From assembly GCA_001797275.1 (NCBI GenBank), contig MGOY01000028.1, positions 1 through 64,000 on the forward strand: a stretch of DNA of 64,000 nt, read 5' to 3'. Below the pieces are notes generated by a model. That model saw only the letters and a program-made list of their open reading frames with translations, was not told the DNA's origin and searched no databases. The first letter of the stretch is position 1, and each line of letters begins with the position of its first letter. This stretch comes from Clostridiales bacterium GWF2_38_85 (GTDB lineage: Bacteria; Bacillota; Clostridia; Oscillospirales; CAG-382). A program made the position numbers and the translations under genes. Positions 17,693 through 28,021 of this stretch are shown one piece after another.

Positions 17693-18523
17693 TTGAACTT
17701 TTATTCGAAGTTAAAAACCGAAGCACAGAATGAGAAAAGTAAAAATCTTGATAAACTCAGTGCTTTAGAAATTGTTAAAATAATAAATGATGAAGACAAG
17801 ACTGTTGCGTACGCTGTTGAGAAAGTACTACCTCAGATTGCTGTTGCCTCTGAAATGATTGCAATACAGATAAAGAATGGTGGCAGACTGTTTTATACAG
17901 GAGCCGGAACATCAGGAAGGCTTGGAGTGCTTGATGCATCGGAATGTCCTCCTACATACGGAGTACCATTCGAAACAATTCAAGGATTGATTGCCGGCGG
18001 GTATAATGCAACATATAAATCTATAGAAGATGCTGAAGATGATCCTGATTCTATTGTCAAGCAGATGAAAGAACGTAATTTTTCTGTAAACGATGTTTGT
18101 TTTGGACTGTCAGCAAGCGGAACCGCGCCTTGTGTAATTGCTACCCTTGAATATGCGAAATCACTTGGAGCAAAAACTGTTGCTTTATCCTGCAATGAAA
18201 GCATCTTAATTGCTAAAATTGCTGACATTGCTATAACACCGATTGTAGGTCCCGAGGTTGTAAGCGGTTCGACGCGAATGAAGGCCGGCTCAGCACAAAA
18301 AATGGTTCTGAATATGGTTTCCACTACTATGATGGTGCTTCTGGGAAAAGTCAAAGGAAACTTGATGGTATGCATGAAACCATCAAATAAAAAGTTAGTT
18401 GACCGTGCTGCAAGAACAATCGTCTCAGAAACGGGTTGTAGTTATGCTGAAGCATTGCAAGAATTAGAAAAAGCGAATTATAATATAGTAGATGCTATTG
18501 AGCTGATAATTTCGAATAAATAA
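17693..18523 (+). CDS. murQ: N-acetylmuramic acid 6-phosphate etherase
   Basis: 276 residues from a TTG start with AGGAG eight bases upstream. A SIS domain begins near GGRLFYTGAGTSGRLGVLDASECPPT, the MurQ signature. LSASGTAPCV and GPEVVSGSTRMKAGSAQKMVLNM match the second signature with the sugar phosphate site. It cleaves the lactyl ether of MurNAc-6-phosphate to GlcNAc-6-phosphate in cell-wall recycling. It is slightly shorter than the usual about 300 residues, chiefly at the N-terminus. It is not accompanied by a MurNAc transporter here. A short GATTC/GAATC hairpin (18530-18552) follows. Confidence 0.93.
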   Translation: MNFYSKLKTEAQNEKSKNLDKLSALEIVKIINDEDKTVAYAVEKVLPQIAVASEMIAIQIKNGGRLFYTGAGTSGRLGVLDASECPPTYGVPFETIQGLIAGGYNATYKSIEDAEDDPDSIVKQMKERNFSVNDVCFGLSASGTAPCVIATLEYAKSLGAKTVALSCNESILIAKIADIAITPIVGPEVVSGSTRMKAGSAQKMVLNMVSTTMMVLLGKVKGNLMVCMKPSNKKLVDRAARTIVSETGCSYAEALQELEKANYNIVDAIELIISNK

Positions 18524-18572
18524 AAACGAGGGAGATTCATTGCGAATCACCCCGATGTTTTATAAAAGATAA

Positions 18573-19621
<1,049 letters not shown>

Positions 19622-19735
19622 CTAAATATTGCATTAACTATACTTAGTGCATGATTATTTTGGTTTGTTTAAAGTTAAATATTATCAATATAGTATTTAT
19701 TATGTATAATATATTAATTCGCTAAATTTCACAAC

Positions 19736-20887
19736 TTAACCTAAGAGCTCAATATTCTTGAGAAATAATAGCGGATCTTTCTTCTCCCCGTTAACAATAA
19801 CTTCAAAATGCAAATGTGGGCCGGTGCTCTTACCTGTACTGCCAATGTTTCCAATTATATCTCCAACCTTGACTTCCTGACCTACAACAACATTGATTTG
19901 ACTTAAGTGAGCGTATCCTGTTTGCAAACTGCCTTCATGTTGTATAATAATATAATTACCATAACCATTATATGATTCCTGAGCAAATACAACCACACCG
20001 TCTGCTGCTGCCATAACCGGATCGCCATAGCATGAAACTGTATTGTTAGAATGTACAATATCTATCCCGTTATGATAATCCCTCATTGAAGGTCTCCAAC
20101 CGAATTGAGAGGAAATGCGTCCAATATAAGGTAAATCAAACAGCTTTAATGATGCAGGTGTTTTTATTGTTGAATTTAAAATTCCTCTTTCAACAATTTG
20201 AATTTGCGGTTCAGATATAATATTCTCGCTGACTGTCTCTTGGGCAACTATATCTCCATTTATATAAGTAACAGTAATTAATTCTTCGGATGTACCGTCT
20301 GCACCGTTTTGAAGTGTTCTTGAATAACTTGAATTTTTATCGCTAAGATCAAGATAAACTATATCGTATGGAACTATTTTACTTACTGTTTTTAGAGATG
20401 TATATGTAACATCGAGCTTCAATGTATCCTTATCCACCATCAAACTGTTGCCAACAATTCCGAACACTTTTGACAATTCATCTACAGACAAGAATAAATC
20501 AGTATCAAATTCACTTTTATCTACATTGATTTCATTTGCAATTTTTACATCAACAACACTTTCATCAACTGCATAATTTGAAGATAATAAGGTTTTTACA
20601 TTTAATAAGGTATTATATATAATATCACTGTCTTCGCAAACTGCAACAAAATTTCCGTCAATAAACAACCCATATCCCTGTTTTAAATTCTGATGCTTAT
20701 TGACAGTAAAACTATCATTATTAGTTATTGAAGAAGCAACACTTTCAATATTTTTATTATGTAATGCATCAACCCTGTCAATGTTATTTATGATAATTAG
20801 AGATGATACTATTGAGATGCAAGCGATTAAATAAAATGCAAGCATATAATGTTTTGGTTTTTTTCTTGATAACAAACGAAAAAACAT
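19736..20887 (-). CDS. M23 family metallopeptidase with N-terminal anchor and G5-like region
   Basis: 383 residues. A basic N-terminus (RKKPKHY) precedes one transmembrane helix (about 15-33). The middle region includes ELITVTYINGDIV and EPQIQIVERG, which fit a G5-like module. The C-terminal LytM/M23 domain (about 265-380) has YHNGIDIVHS (His and Asp zinc ligands), GYAHLSQI and GPHLHFEVI (HxH). It is a membrane-anchored peptidoglycan endopeptidase of the DipM/SpoIIQ-like architecture. An AAGGAGC site precedes the ATG. A promoter lies at 20986-21014. Confidence 0.92.
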   Translation of the reverse strand: MFFRLLSRKKPKHYMLAFYLIACISIVSSLIIINNIDRVDALHNKNIESVASSITNNDSFTVNKHQNLKQGYGLFIDGNFVAVCEDSDIIYNTLLNVKTLLSSNYAVDESVVDVKIANEINVDKSEFDTDLFLSVDELSKVFGIVGNSLMVDKDTLKLDVTYTSLKTVSKIVPYDIVYLDLSDKNSSYSRTLQNGADGTSEELITVTYINGDIVAQETVSENIISEPQIQIVERGILNSTIKTPASLKLFDLPYIGRISSQFGWRPSMRDYHNGIDIVHSNNTVSCYGDPVMAAADGVVVFAQESYNGYGNYIIIQHEGSLQTGYAHLSQINVVVGQEVKVGDIIGNIGSTGKSTGPHLHFEVIVNGEKKDPLLFLKNIELLG

Positions 20888-20985
20888 AAAAGTGCTCCTT
20901 GCGTAAATTTTGTTCCGGAGGTATATAGCCTCATTGAATTGATTTGATAATCAAAATAGATAGCATAATAATATCGAAAAGTTCA

Positions 20986-21014
20986 ATTATATATTTATGT
21001 AAGGTAAAATGCAA
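20986..21014 (-). promoter_or_regulatory. Promoter of the M23 peptidase gene
   Basis: Minus strand TTGCAT, 17-bp spacer, TATAAT (complement of 20986-20991). It has the same hexamers and spacing as the divergent ilvE promoter about 110 bp away. Confidence 0.55.
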
Positions 21015-21123
21015 AATTTAGTATAATCAAGATGCGAAATAAATAGTAATTTTGCACACTGATATATTATACACTATTATTTTTATTGATGCAAGTATTT
21101 TTTGCAATTTTTCAAAAATAATA

Positions 21124-21152
21124 TTGCATAATTTCAGATTAAGTATTATAAT
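21124..21152 (+). promoter_or_regulatory. ilvE promoter
   Basis: TTGCAT (21124-21129), 17-bp spacer, TATAAT (21147-21152). Transcription from about 21159 gives a leader of about 145 bases that contains the hairpins at 21178-21291. Confidence 0.65.
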
Positions 21153-21177
21153 GGATAACAAACATTGGAGACATAAA

Positions 21178-21291
21178 AGGTTGAGCAAAAAGAAGCATCG
21201 CTTCCAATCTCAATTTGTTCAACCTGAGAGCTTGTACTTTACTATTATAATAAATAGTAGAAATTTTGATAAGCTGAAAACGTACAAGCTC
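21178..21291 (+). other. Structured leader upstream of ilvE, class unknown
   Basis: Two stable stems occupy nearly the whole leader. AGGTTGAGCAAA (21178-21189) pairs with TTTGTTCAACCT (21214-21225, one G-U), enclosing a GAAGC/GCTTC mini-hairpin. GAGCTTGTAC (21228-21237) pairs with GTACAAGCTC (21282-21291), enclosing ACTATT/AATAGT. No T-box signature (GGGTGGxACCGCG), no terminator T run and no leader peptide rich in branched-chain codons was seen. It could be a cis-acting RNA. An 88-codon ORF across it looks spurious. Confidence 0.4.
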
Positions 21292-21302
21292 CGAAAGAAA
21301 GT

Positions 21303-22379
21303 ATGGAAATTATTATGAGAATCAACTTTACAGAAAGTAAAGTAAAAAAAGAAAAGCCTAATTCAGAAAATTTAGGATTTGGTAAGTATTTTACTGATCA
21401 TATGTTTATTATGGATTATACTGAAGGAAAAGGCTGGCATGATGCTCGAATTGTACCGTTTGAAAATATTTCTCTTTCTCCGGCTGCAATGGTATTTCAT
21501 TATGGTCAGGAAATGTTTGAAGGTTTAAAGGCATATCGTACAAAAAATAACGATATTCTTTTATTCCGCCCAGATAAAAATATTGAAAGAATGAATAATA
21601 CCAACGAACGTTTATGCATTCCTAAGATAAATCCCGATGATGTTCTTGAAGCAATCAAAGAACTTGTCAAGGCGGAACAGGATTGGGTTCCGTCACTTCC
21701 CGGAACATCTCTTTATATTCGTCCCTTTATTTTTGCAACCGATCCGTTCCTTGGTGTAAAACCTGCTCAAAATTATATATTCTGTATTATTTTATCACCT
21801 GTCGGTGCATATTATAAGGAAGGTATAAACCCGGTAAAAATTTTTGTTGAAACAGAATATGTACGCGCTGTTAAGGGTGGTATCGGATTTGCAAAAGCCG
21901 GCGGTAATTATGCTGCTTCTCTGTGCGGTCAGAAAAAAGCTTATGATCTCGGTTATTCACAGGTTTTATGGCTTGATGGTGTACACAGAAAATATATTGA
22001 CGAAGTTGGTACAATGAATGTTTTCTTTGTTATAGACAACGAAGTAATAACACCTATGCTTGAAGGCAGCATTCTACCGGGTGTTACAAGAGCTTCAGCG
22101 CTTGATATAGTAAAATCATGGGGTTACAAAGTCAGCGAACGCAGAATTTCTGTCGACGAGGTTTTTGAAGCTCAAAAAACCGGAAAGCTTAATGAAGCTT
22201 TCGGAACCGGTACTGCAGCTGTAATATCACCTATCGGTTTACTTGACAGAGAAACAGAAAAAATTATTATCAATGACGGTAAAATCGGCAACATATCTCA
22301 GAGGCTGTACGACACACTTACCGGCATTCAATGGGGACTGTTACCCGATACATTTGGCTGGACAGTTAAGGTAAAATAA
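21303..22379 (+). CDS. ilvE: Branched-chain amino acid aminotransferase
   Basis: 358 residues, the longer BCAT2-type class IV aminotransferase. Visible features are HYGQEMFEGLKAYR, FRPDKNIERMNNTNERLCIP (phosphate and substrate pocket), the PLP-binding Lys in GFAKAGGNYAAS (about 200), DEVGTMNVFFV and EAFGTGTAAVISPIG. It transfers the amino group between glutamate and the keto acids of Val, Leu and Ile. ATG codons at 21303 and 21315 are both possible and neither has a strong ribosome site. A structured leader lies immediately upstream. The DUF3810 gene follows 37 bp downstream. Confidence 0.95.
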   Translation: MEIIMRINFTESKVKKEKPNSENLGFGKYFTDHMFIMDYTEGKGWHDARIVPFENISLSPAAMVFHYGQEMFEGLKAYRTKNNDILLFRPDKNIERMNNTNERLCIPKINPDDVLEAIKELVKAEQDWVPSLPGTSLYIRPFIFATDPFLGVKPAQNYIFCIILSPVGAYYKEGINPVKIFVETEYVRAVKGGIGFAKAGGNYAASLCGQKKAYDLGYSQVLWLDGVHRKYIDEVGTMNVFFVIDNEVITPMLEGSILPGVTRASALDIVKSWGYKVSERRISVDEVFEAQKTGKLNEAFGTGTAAVISPIGLLDRETEKIIINDGKIGNISQRLYDTLTGIQWGLLPDTFGWTVKVK

Positions 22380-22416
22380 GTCGTTAAATAAATTTTAATT
22401 AATGGAGGGTTGTAAT

Positions 22417-23643
22417 ATGATTAGAGACAAAAGCTCCGCAAATGAAGTTTTTGTTAAAGAAAAAAATCAATCACAACCCTTTGTTGATGAATTGATAAAT
22501 GAGAATATTATTGCAAAAGAAGAAAAATCTTTAATTAAGGATAAACTGAGGGAATATGGATTCTTTAACGAATTTTTCTTGTTTACAATTATTATAACAT
22601 TAATAAGTATAGTTATATATATAGTTGCACGTTATAACAGTAATTTTGCAGAATTCTTTACTCGATATCCCGGTTCTTACCTGAGAGCTTTTCTGGGATA
22701 TATAACTTCATTTATTCCCTTTTCGATTGCTGAAGCTATATTGATATTATTACCTGTATTTGCTATAGCTTATATTGTACATTCAATTACGGTTATGAAA
22801 AAAGATGCAAGAACAAGTGCTTTTACTAAAAAGCTGATACCCCTTATCTGCGTTATAATGATTATGTTCTCAACTTTTGTAATTACCTTTTCAACAGGCT
22901 ATTTCAGGTATCCGCTTGAAAAAAATCTAAATCTCGTGAAAAATGATGTCAGTGTCGAGGATCTTCGTCTTGTTGCTATAGAAATCAACAGTGAATTAAC
23001 CGAGCTTGAAAAAGATATTAACTTTAATTTTGAAAGCTCATCCTATATGAATTATTCTTTTGATTCGCTTGTAGAAAAAATAAATATTGCTTTTGATGAC
23101 TTTGCATCTGATTATGACTTTATCTCACATTTTAACAGCAAACCCAAACAAGTTGTTTTATCAGTTCCGATGACATACACTCAGATTTCAGGTGTTTTTT
23201 CTTTCTTTACGGGTGAAGCTAACATCAACATTAATTTCCCTGATTATATTCAACCGTTTACGGTTGCACATGAAATGGCTCATCAGAGGGGTATTTCACG
23301 TGAAGATGAAGCAAATCTGGTTGCTTTTCTGGTTTGTATGAGAAGTGATGATTCATATATACGATACAGCGGTCTTTTAAATATCAATGAATATGTTTTA
23401 TCCGCTTTACGCAAAGCATCTTCAAATGATTATTCTCAGATGTACTACAGCATACCCGGAAGCATCAGGCATGAATTAAAAGCTTATTCGGATTTTTATA
23501 ACAGTTATAAAAATAAAACTGTTTCTACGGTAACTAAAACAATAAACAATACATTCCTGCAATCACAAGGTCAGACCGAGGGATTGAAAAGTTATGGAAT
23601 GGTTGTAGATTTGATAGTTGCATATTACAAATCCATCGATTGA
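22417..23643 (+). CDS. DUF3810 integral-membrane zinc metallopeptidase-like protein
   Basis: 408 residues from the ATG at 22417. An earlier in-frame ATG at 22402 lies inside the GGAGG ribosome site and is rejected. Three membrane segments fall within roughly the first 165 residues. The long extracytoplasmic C-terminal part has TVAHEMAHQRGISREDEAN, an HExxH-like H-E-M-A-H motif with a downstream Glu, typical of DUF3810. It is likely a membrane-bound zinc protease of unknown target. It follows ilvE and precedes the DUF4434 gene in the same direction. Confidence 0.88.
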   Translation: MIRDKSSANEVFVKEKNQSQPFVDELINENIIAKEEKSLIKDKLREYGFFNEFFLFTIIITLISIVIYIVARYNSNFAEFFTRYPGSYLRAFLGYITSFIPFSIAEAILILLPVFAIAYIVHSITVMKKDARTSAFTKKLIPLICVIMIMFSTFVITFSTGYFRYPLEKNLNLVKNDVSVEDLRLVAIEINSELTELEKDINFNFESSSYMNYSFDSLVEKINIAFDDFASDYDFISHFNSKPKQVVLSVPMTYTQISGVFSFFTGEANININFPDYIQPFTVAHEMAHQRGISREDEANLVAFLVCMRSDDSYIRYSGLLNINEYVLSALRKASSNDYSQMYYSIPGSIRHELKAYSDFYNSYKNKTVSTVTKTINNTFLQSQGQTEGLKSYGMVVDLIVAYYKSID

Positions 23644-23670
23644 AAAATTATTGACTTAAGGAGAAAATTT

Positions 23671-24657
23671 ATGAAAAAAAATTATCCTGTTATATCCGGG
23701 ACATTTCTGCAACCTGGTTTTTTTAATGATTATGATGATAAAAAATGGGATACTCATTTGAAATATCTAAAGGAAGTCGGAATTGATAAAGTAATAATTC
23801 AATGGTCTGCTAACACACCTAATTTAAAATTTACTTACACCGCTTATCCTTCTATTCTTGCAAGCGAAAACAAATTAGCAGAATTCCAATATGGTGGCGA
23901 GTATGTTGTTGAAGGATGTCTTAAAGCTGCTCAAACTAACGGAATGAAGGTTTTTGTCGGTTTGAACGAAGCTCCCGAATGGTGGTCGAAATATGCTTAT
24001 GACGAAAAATGGAACACTTCACAAGCACTTCTCGGCAATAAAATAGCGAAAGAAATTTATGACTTATACAAATCAAAATACCCTGAAGCGTTTTATGGCT
24101 GGTATTATGTCTGGGAGATGTTCAACAGTATGAACGGCTGTGAAAAAGCTTGTGCTGACATGATGAATGTCAATCTCGACTTTCTGACTGAGCTTGATCC
24201 ATCAATGCCTTTGATGTTATCACCTTTTGTCAGAGCTGCCGAAGGTGATGCTGTAAGTGCAGGTCTGGAATGGGACAGGCTCTTTTCTATGACTAACTTC
24301 AGAAAAGGCGATATCTACTGTTCACAGGATGCTGTCGGTGCCGGTTGGATGAAGATCGATCTGCTTGATGATTATTTCAGAGAAATAACGAAAGCAATAG
24401 ATAAAAAAGACGGGCTTCTATTCTGGGCAAACAATGAAAACTTTACCGATACAGATATTGTTCCGGATTCACCAAAAACCGGGACACGTTTCATTCCCGC
24501 ACCGCTTGACAGGTTTGTTAGACAGATGGAGATTTCCGATAAATATGTAAGCGATCATGTTACTTTTGCATATTCACATTATTATTCCCCTGACCGGTGT
24601 GATCCAAAGCTGCATGAAGCTTACAAGCAATATTTTGAAACAGGAAAAACAGAATAA
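23671..24657 (+). CDS. DUF4434 family glycosidase-like protein
   Basis: 328 residues, no signal peptide visible. The N-terminus, SGTFLQPGFFNDYDDKKWDTHLKYLKEVGID, is characteristic of DUF4434 TIM-barrel proteins related to glycoside hydrolases. A Trp-rich YGWYYVWEMFN segment (about 145-155, acidic residue) could hold a catalytic acid. It is probably a cytosolic carbohydrate-active enzyme, but activity is not established for the family. AAGGAG precedes the ATG. A strong 14-bp-stem terminator follows. Confidence 0.82.
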   Translation: MKKNYPVISGTFLQPGFFNDYDDKKWDTHLKYLKEVGIDKVIIQWSANTPNLKFTYTAYPSILASENKLAEFQYGGEYVVEGCLKAAQTNGMKVFVGLNEAPEWWSKYAYDEKWNTSQALLGNKIAKEIYDLYKSKYPEAFYGWYYVWEMFNSMNGCEKACADMMNVNLDFLTELDPSMPLMLSPFVRAAEGDAVSAGLEWDRLFSMTNFRKGDIYCSQDAVGAGWMKIDLLDDYFREITKAIDKKDGLLFWANNENFTDTDIVPDSPKTGTRFIPAPLDRFVRQMEISDKYVSDHVTFAYSHYYSPDRCDPKLHEAYKQYFETGKTE

Positions 24658-24665
24658 AATAGCTA

Positions 24666-24702
24666 TCCCTGATAATCAGAGTATAATACTGATTATCAGG
24701 GA
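24666..24702. terminator. Bidirectional terminator between DUF4434 and LysM/GH18 genes
   Basis: A perfect 14-bp stem TCCCTGATAATCAG/CTGATTATCAGGGA (24666-24679, 24689-24702) with a nine-base loop. TTTACC follows on plus and ATAGCTATTTTATT on minus. It ends three bases before the stop of the convergent gene. Confidence 0.88.
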
Positions 24703-24705
24703 TCT

Positions 24706-25983
24706 TTACCATCTTCGAATATTGACCTGAGCATTGAGAACGAGTAAGTTCTGTGGATTTGGCCGCATAAGATTCCAATATAATGCACCTCGAAACTTGT
24801 ATTCATTAACAAGCCCAAGCTTAGCATTGATACTACGTGCATCTTCAAACCATACTATATGATTTACACCATATTCAGTGTATTTGAAATAAGGCGCTTC
24901 CGCGTCGTTGTCATATTGTATTACAGCATTATTCTTTGCAGCAATTTCGATTGCTTCATTTGTCGATATTGATTCGGCTTTTGACTTGCCTTGAATAAAA
25001 GGGAGAGACCAATTATACCCATAATTTGATATACCCATATATATTTTGAGAGGTGATATTCTGCTGACTGCGTAATCCAGTACTTTTCTTATAGACGGTA
25101 ACGGTGACACCGGCATGGGAGGCCCGTATGTATATCCCCATTCATAGGTCATTAAAAGAACATAATTTGATACAGCTCCTATTCCTGCATACTCATGACC
25201 TTCATATAAAATACCCGGTTGAGCATCTGAAATTTTAGGAGCAAGCGCAGTTATTACAGGATATCCGTTTGTATTCATTATTTTTGTCATTTTGTTTATA
25301 AAAACTATATATTCCTGCGCATTTCTTGCGTCAATAAATTCAAAATCGATATCCAGTCCTATATACTTTTTTTCTTTCATCGCATTCAGAATATTGTTAA
25401 TCAACACATCCTGTGCTTTTATGTCATTTAAAATAATTGCAGCAAGTTCACTGCTGAATGTACCAAGTTCTGTTAATGTAGATAGATGCATATACGGTGA
25501 AGTCCCATATCTGTAAGCTGCTTCAATCAAAGCTGTATCATCGAGCATAACCAGCTCGCCATTTGGTTTAAAACCATATGTAAAAGGCATCAAATGACTC
25601 ATGAATGGTAATGATTGATTAAGCAGTTGTTTATCAATAAAAGGATATGCATAACCACCGGCGTAGAATGAATATGGTGGTGTTCCTTCATATGTTATAA
25701 CAAGAGTCTGCCCGACAGTAATTTCGGGGTTACCGTAAAGAGTTATATTGTTTCTGTATAACATATTCATCGAAGTTCCGTATTGACGGGCTATCGAAAA
25801 CAACGTATCACCAACCTGAACAACATGTGTTGTTGCAGGAAATAAAACTACAATTGACTGACCGACAACCAGATTCCCCGGATTCGGAAGCATATTATTT
25901 GCAATCAGAATTTCAGGCGATACTCCATATTGAGCTGCAATAGAAATTAATGTATCACCAAGTTTTACTATATGTATTACCAT
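24706..25983 (-). CDS. LysM and GH18 protein, spore cortex-lytic YaaH/SleL type
   Basis: 425 residues with no classical signal peptide, as in spore YaaH proteins. Two LysM repeats occupy about 2-47 and 51-98 (VKLGDTLISIAAQYGV, VQVGDTLFSIARQYGT). A GH18 domain follows, with the catalytic-type motif GLDIDFEFID (about 213-222), YVLLMTYEWGY and a C-terminal RGALYWNLMRPNPQN. The family contains N-acetylglucosaminidases that digest cortex peptidoglycan during spore germination. This is the best hint of sporulation in the window. It is a single gene with its own terminator. Confidence 0.92.
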   Translation of the reverse strand: MVIHIVKLGDTLISIAAQYGVSPEILIANNMLPNPGNLVVGQSIVVLFPATTHVVQVGDTLFSIARQYGTSMNMLYRNNITLYGNPEITVGQTLVITYEGTPPYSFYAGGYAYPFIDKQLLNQSLPFMSHLMPFTYGFKPNGELVMLDDTALIEAAYRYGTSPYMHLSTLTELGTFSSELAAIILNDIKAQDVLINNILNAMKEKKYIGLDIDFEFIDARNAQEYIVFINKMTKIMNTNGYPVITALAPKISDAQPGILYEGHEYAGIGAVSNYVLLMTYEWGYTYGPPMPVSPLPSIRKVLDYAVSRISPLKIYMGISNYGYNWSLPFIQGKSKAESISTNEAIEIAAKNNAVIQYDNDAEAPYFKYTEYGVNHIVWFEDARSINAKLGLVNEYKFRGALYWNLMRPNPQNLLVLNAQVNIRRW

Positions 25984-26063
25984 TATAGCTATAGCCTCCT
26001 CAAATCCGCTGTATATTTTACTATTATTATATGAGTTTATTATTTTATTAGTACATAAAACAA

Positions 26064-26166
26064 TATTAAACTAACAAATGAATTGTGATTTTATTAATTT
26101 GAAAATAGCCAAAGAGCATAGGCATTTTTCAAATTGCTGAGGTATTTCATTTATTAGTTTTATATA
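26064..26166. repeat. Palindromic repeat family B, copy 1
   Basis: About 103 bp, from TATTAAACTAACAAATGAATT to TATTTCATTTATTAGTTTTATA, imperfectly complementary ends. The interior hairpin AATTTGAAAA...TTTTTCAAATT is centred on AGCC...GGC. It is nearly identical to copy 2 at 39230-39332. It lies in the 222-bp gap between two minus-strand genes. Confidence 0.85.
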
Positions 26167-26171
26167 GTAAA

Positions 26172-26202
26172 AAAGCTGATGCACATAATATGCACCAGCT
26201 TT
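26172..26202 (-). terminator. Terminator of the 26206-27706 gene pair
   Basis: AAAGCTG/CAGCTTT with an inner TGCA/TGCA continuation, followed by TTTT on the minus strand, four bases past the stop at 26206. Confidence 0.7.
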
Positions 26203-26205
26203 GCA

Positions 26206-26853
26206 TTATTCAGTTATGATTGTTCTTATAGGGTAAATTTCGTCGATCATGACTTGATCGGTATAAACTAATAATTCAAAAATTATGGGCTTGATCGTAT
26301 CGCTTTCGACATCACTCCGTAATGTACCGTTATTATGCCTGATACGATATCTCACCTCATAGGTATCTCTGTAAACCATGGGTGCTTCATTCTCTATTTC
26401 CCTGCTGTAGAGCTTGATTTCGATATCGTAAATTTTCTGCATTGTGAACTTTGATGGCAGTGTATTATATTTTTTAAAATTATCAGAAAAAAATGAAGGA
26501 TAATCTACATAATTCCCCTCTATAACCGTGCTGAAGTATTGTTGAAAGAATTTTGCTACAATATCGCAGTCATCAATAGTCTTTTCTGTTAATGTAACGC
26601 CATAACCGTTTGTTATATACATTATACCTCTATTCTGGTCCATATATATTGGATCATCATATATATTAGCTTTATAATCAGGTACATAAAAACATATATT
26701 CTCAGCTATTGATTCTGTGTTATTGTTCATCAAGGATTTTTCTTTAATGAAATCCATAACAACCGTAACAACATAAAGCACTATTATTACTGCAAAAATT
26801 ATAGAGATAATTACGATTATTCTTTTTCTGACTTTAGATTTATCTTCCTGCAT
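26206..26853 (-). CDS. Hypothetical protein with N-terminal membrane anchor
   Basis: 215 residues, family not recognised. A basic start (KSKVRKR) is followed by one transmembrane helix (about 12-34) and an extracytoplasmic domain of mixed alpha/beta character, with aromatic-rich segments such as YDIEIKLYSRE and TYEVRYRIRHN. The N-terminal topology suggests a single-pass membrane protein with its bulk outside. It overlaps the upstream TIM-barrel gene by 14 bases, so it is co-translated with it. Function cannot be assigned. Confidence 0.7.
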   Translation of the reverse strand: MQEDKSKVRKRIIVIISIIFAVIIVLYVVTVVMDFIKEKSLMNNNTESIAENICFYVPDYKANIYDDPIYMDQNRGIMYITNGYGVTLTEKTIDDCDIVAKFFQQYFSTVIEGNYVDYPSFFSDNFKKYNTLPSKFTMQKIYDIEIKLYSREIENEAPMVYRDTYEVRYRIRHNNGTLRSDVESDTIKPIIFELLVYTDQVMIDEIYPIRTIITE

Positions 26854-27706
26854 ATCTTTTAAGGTTATTAAAACCTACACTGATACCACGAAGCGGATCT
26901 TCCATTCCTTCAAATTCTATTGCAAGATATCCATTATATCCACTACGCTTTAATACATCAATACACTGGCGAACAGCAACATTGCCGTGTCCAATTATAG
27001 AGCCACGGAGATAATTTCCTGCTCTGGAGTTAAACCAGCCTTCGCCGGGTGAATCAAGGCTGCCGCTCTTTATGTGGAAGTCCTTAGCATGAGCATGACG
27101 TGCATACGGTGCCATTAAACCGACTGATTTTGTTGAATCCTCGTCAGCACAAGTAAAGTTACCCATATCGACAAGAGCACCAAAGTTCTTTTCGTTAACT
27201 GCATTTATAAGTTTTTCAACTCGAGCTGCATCCTGAGAGAAGAAACCATGGTTTTCTACACATGTTACAACACCTTTTTCTTCAGCGTATCTTGTTACTT
27301 CTCTGATTGCGGGAACCATTATCTCAATAGCATTATCATAGCCTCTGCCAACCTTTATGCTGCTATTGAAACCTCCGGTTACATCATGACGCATTACTTT
27401 GCAGCCATATACTGCAGCAATGTCTACATTACGTTTTACTTTTGCGATTTCTGATTTAATATCTCCTGAAGGAGTATTGACAAAGTCAGCTCCTGTGCAG
27501 AAACACACAGGTTCGATTCCTGCACTTACGCAGTGCTTTTTAATATCTGCTGCATATACAAGGTAATCCTCGTATCCAAGACCGACTTCAATGAAGTCAA
27601 GACCTTCTATTCCCCACTCAGCTGCTTTATCAATACAGCCTTTTACACCAAGGCTGTTATCCTGAGCATATCCGTAGAAGCTGTAAAGACTAACACCTAT
27701 TTTCAT
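26840..27706 (-). CDS. Sugar phosphate isomerase/epimerase (TIM barrel), third copy
   Basis: 288 residues from the ATG at 27706, chosen because AAGGAA lies eight to nine bases upstream and the sequence then starts MKIGVSLYSFYGYAQ like its relatives. Earlier in-frame ATG codons lack a ribosome site. Barrel features: CVENHGFFS (Glu, His), GALVDMGNF (Asp), ARHAHAKDF (His) and YLAIEFEGMED (Glu), consistent with a metal-dependent xylose-isomerase-like enzyme. Substrate unknown. It is separate from the 7.8-11 kb operon. Confidence 0.87.
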   Translation of the reverse strand: MKIGVSLYSFYGYAQDNSLGVKGCIDKAAEWGIEGLDFIEVGLGYEDYLVYAADIKKHCVSAGIEPVCFCTGADFVNTPSGDIKSEIAKVKRNVDIAAVYGCKVMRHDVTGGFNSSIKVGRGYDNAIEIMVPAIREVTRYAEEKGVVTCVENHGFFSQDAARVEKLINAVNEKNFGALVDMGNFTCADEDSTKSVGLMAPYARHAHAKDFHIKSGSLDSPGEGWFNSRAGNYLRGSIIGHGNVAVRQCIDVLKRSGYNGYLAIEFEGMEDPLRGISVGFNNLKRYAGR

Positions 27707-27932
27707 AAAAATAATTCCTTTCGAGTTGTAGTTGTTTAGCATAATATTATTAAACCACATTACACACTATTTTTCAAGTATTAATCAACAATTTTCTTAT
27801 ATAATACTATTTTTCATAAGAAACAGTAAGAAATAATTCAAAACTAATTGTAATACAATTAGTTAAAAAGACCAAACAGCAAAGACTTTTCCTCGAATTT
27901 ATCACGGTTTCTAAATCGAATTAATATAAATA

Positions 27933-27972
27933 CGAAAACGCATATACTTGCTGCTAAGTATATACGTTTTCG
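27933..27972 (-). terminator. Terminator of the fatty-acid operon
   Basis: An extended stem CGAAAACG-c-ATATACTT/AAGTATAT-a-CGTTTTCG (one mismatch) with a six-base loop, 49 bp past the accA stop. A separate AACTAATTGTA/TACAATTAGTT palindrome lies at about 27841-27863. The remaining 27707-28021 sequence holds no gene. Confidence 0.7.
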
Positions 27973-28021
27973 TTTTCGCTGGAGATTGTGAAGGAGTATA
28001 TAATTTTTATGTGTTTTCTGA

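Noticed and set aside
20888-21302. T-box riboswitch before ilvE
   Set aside because: No GGGTGGxACCGCG-like antiterminator motif, no specifier loop or terminator could be found.
21052-21318. 88-codon plus-strand ORF upstream of ilvE
   Set aside because: It spans the promoter and the hairpin leader, has no ribosome binding site, shows no family resemblance, and runs into the ilvE start; more likely a chance ORF.
27500-27530. GGTTCGATTCC, resembling a tRNA T-arm
   Set aside because: It lies within the conserved TIM-barrel coding sequence (minus strand), and no acceptor stem or anticodon arm surrounds it.
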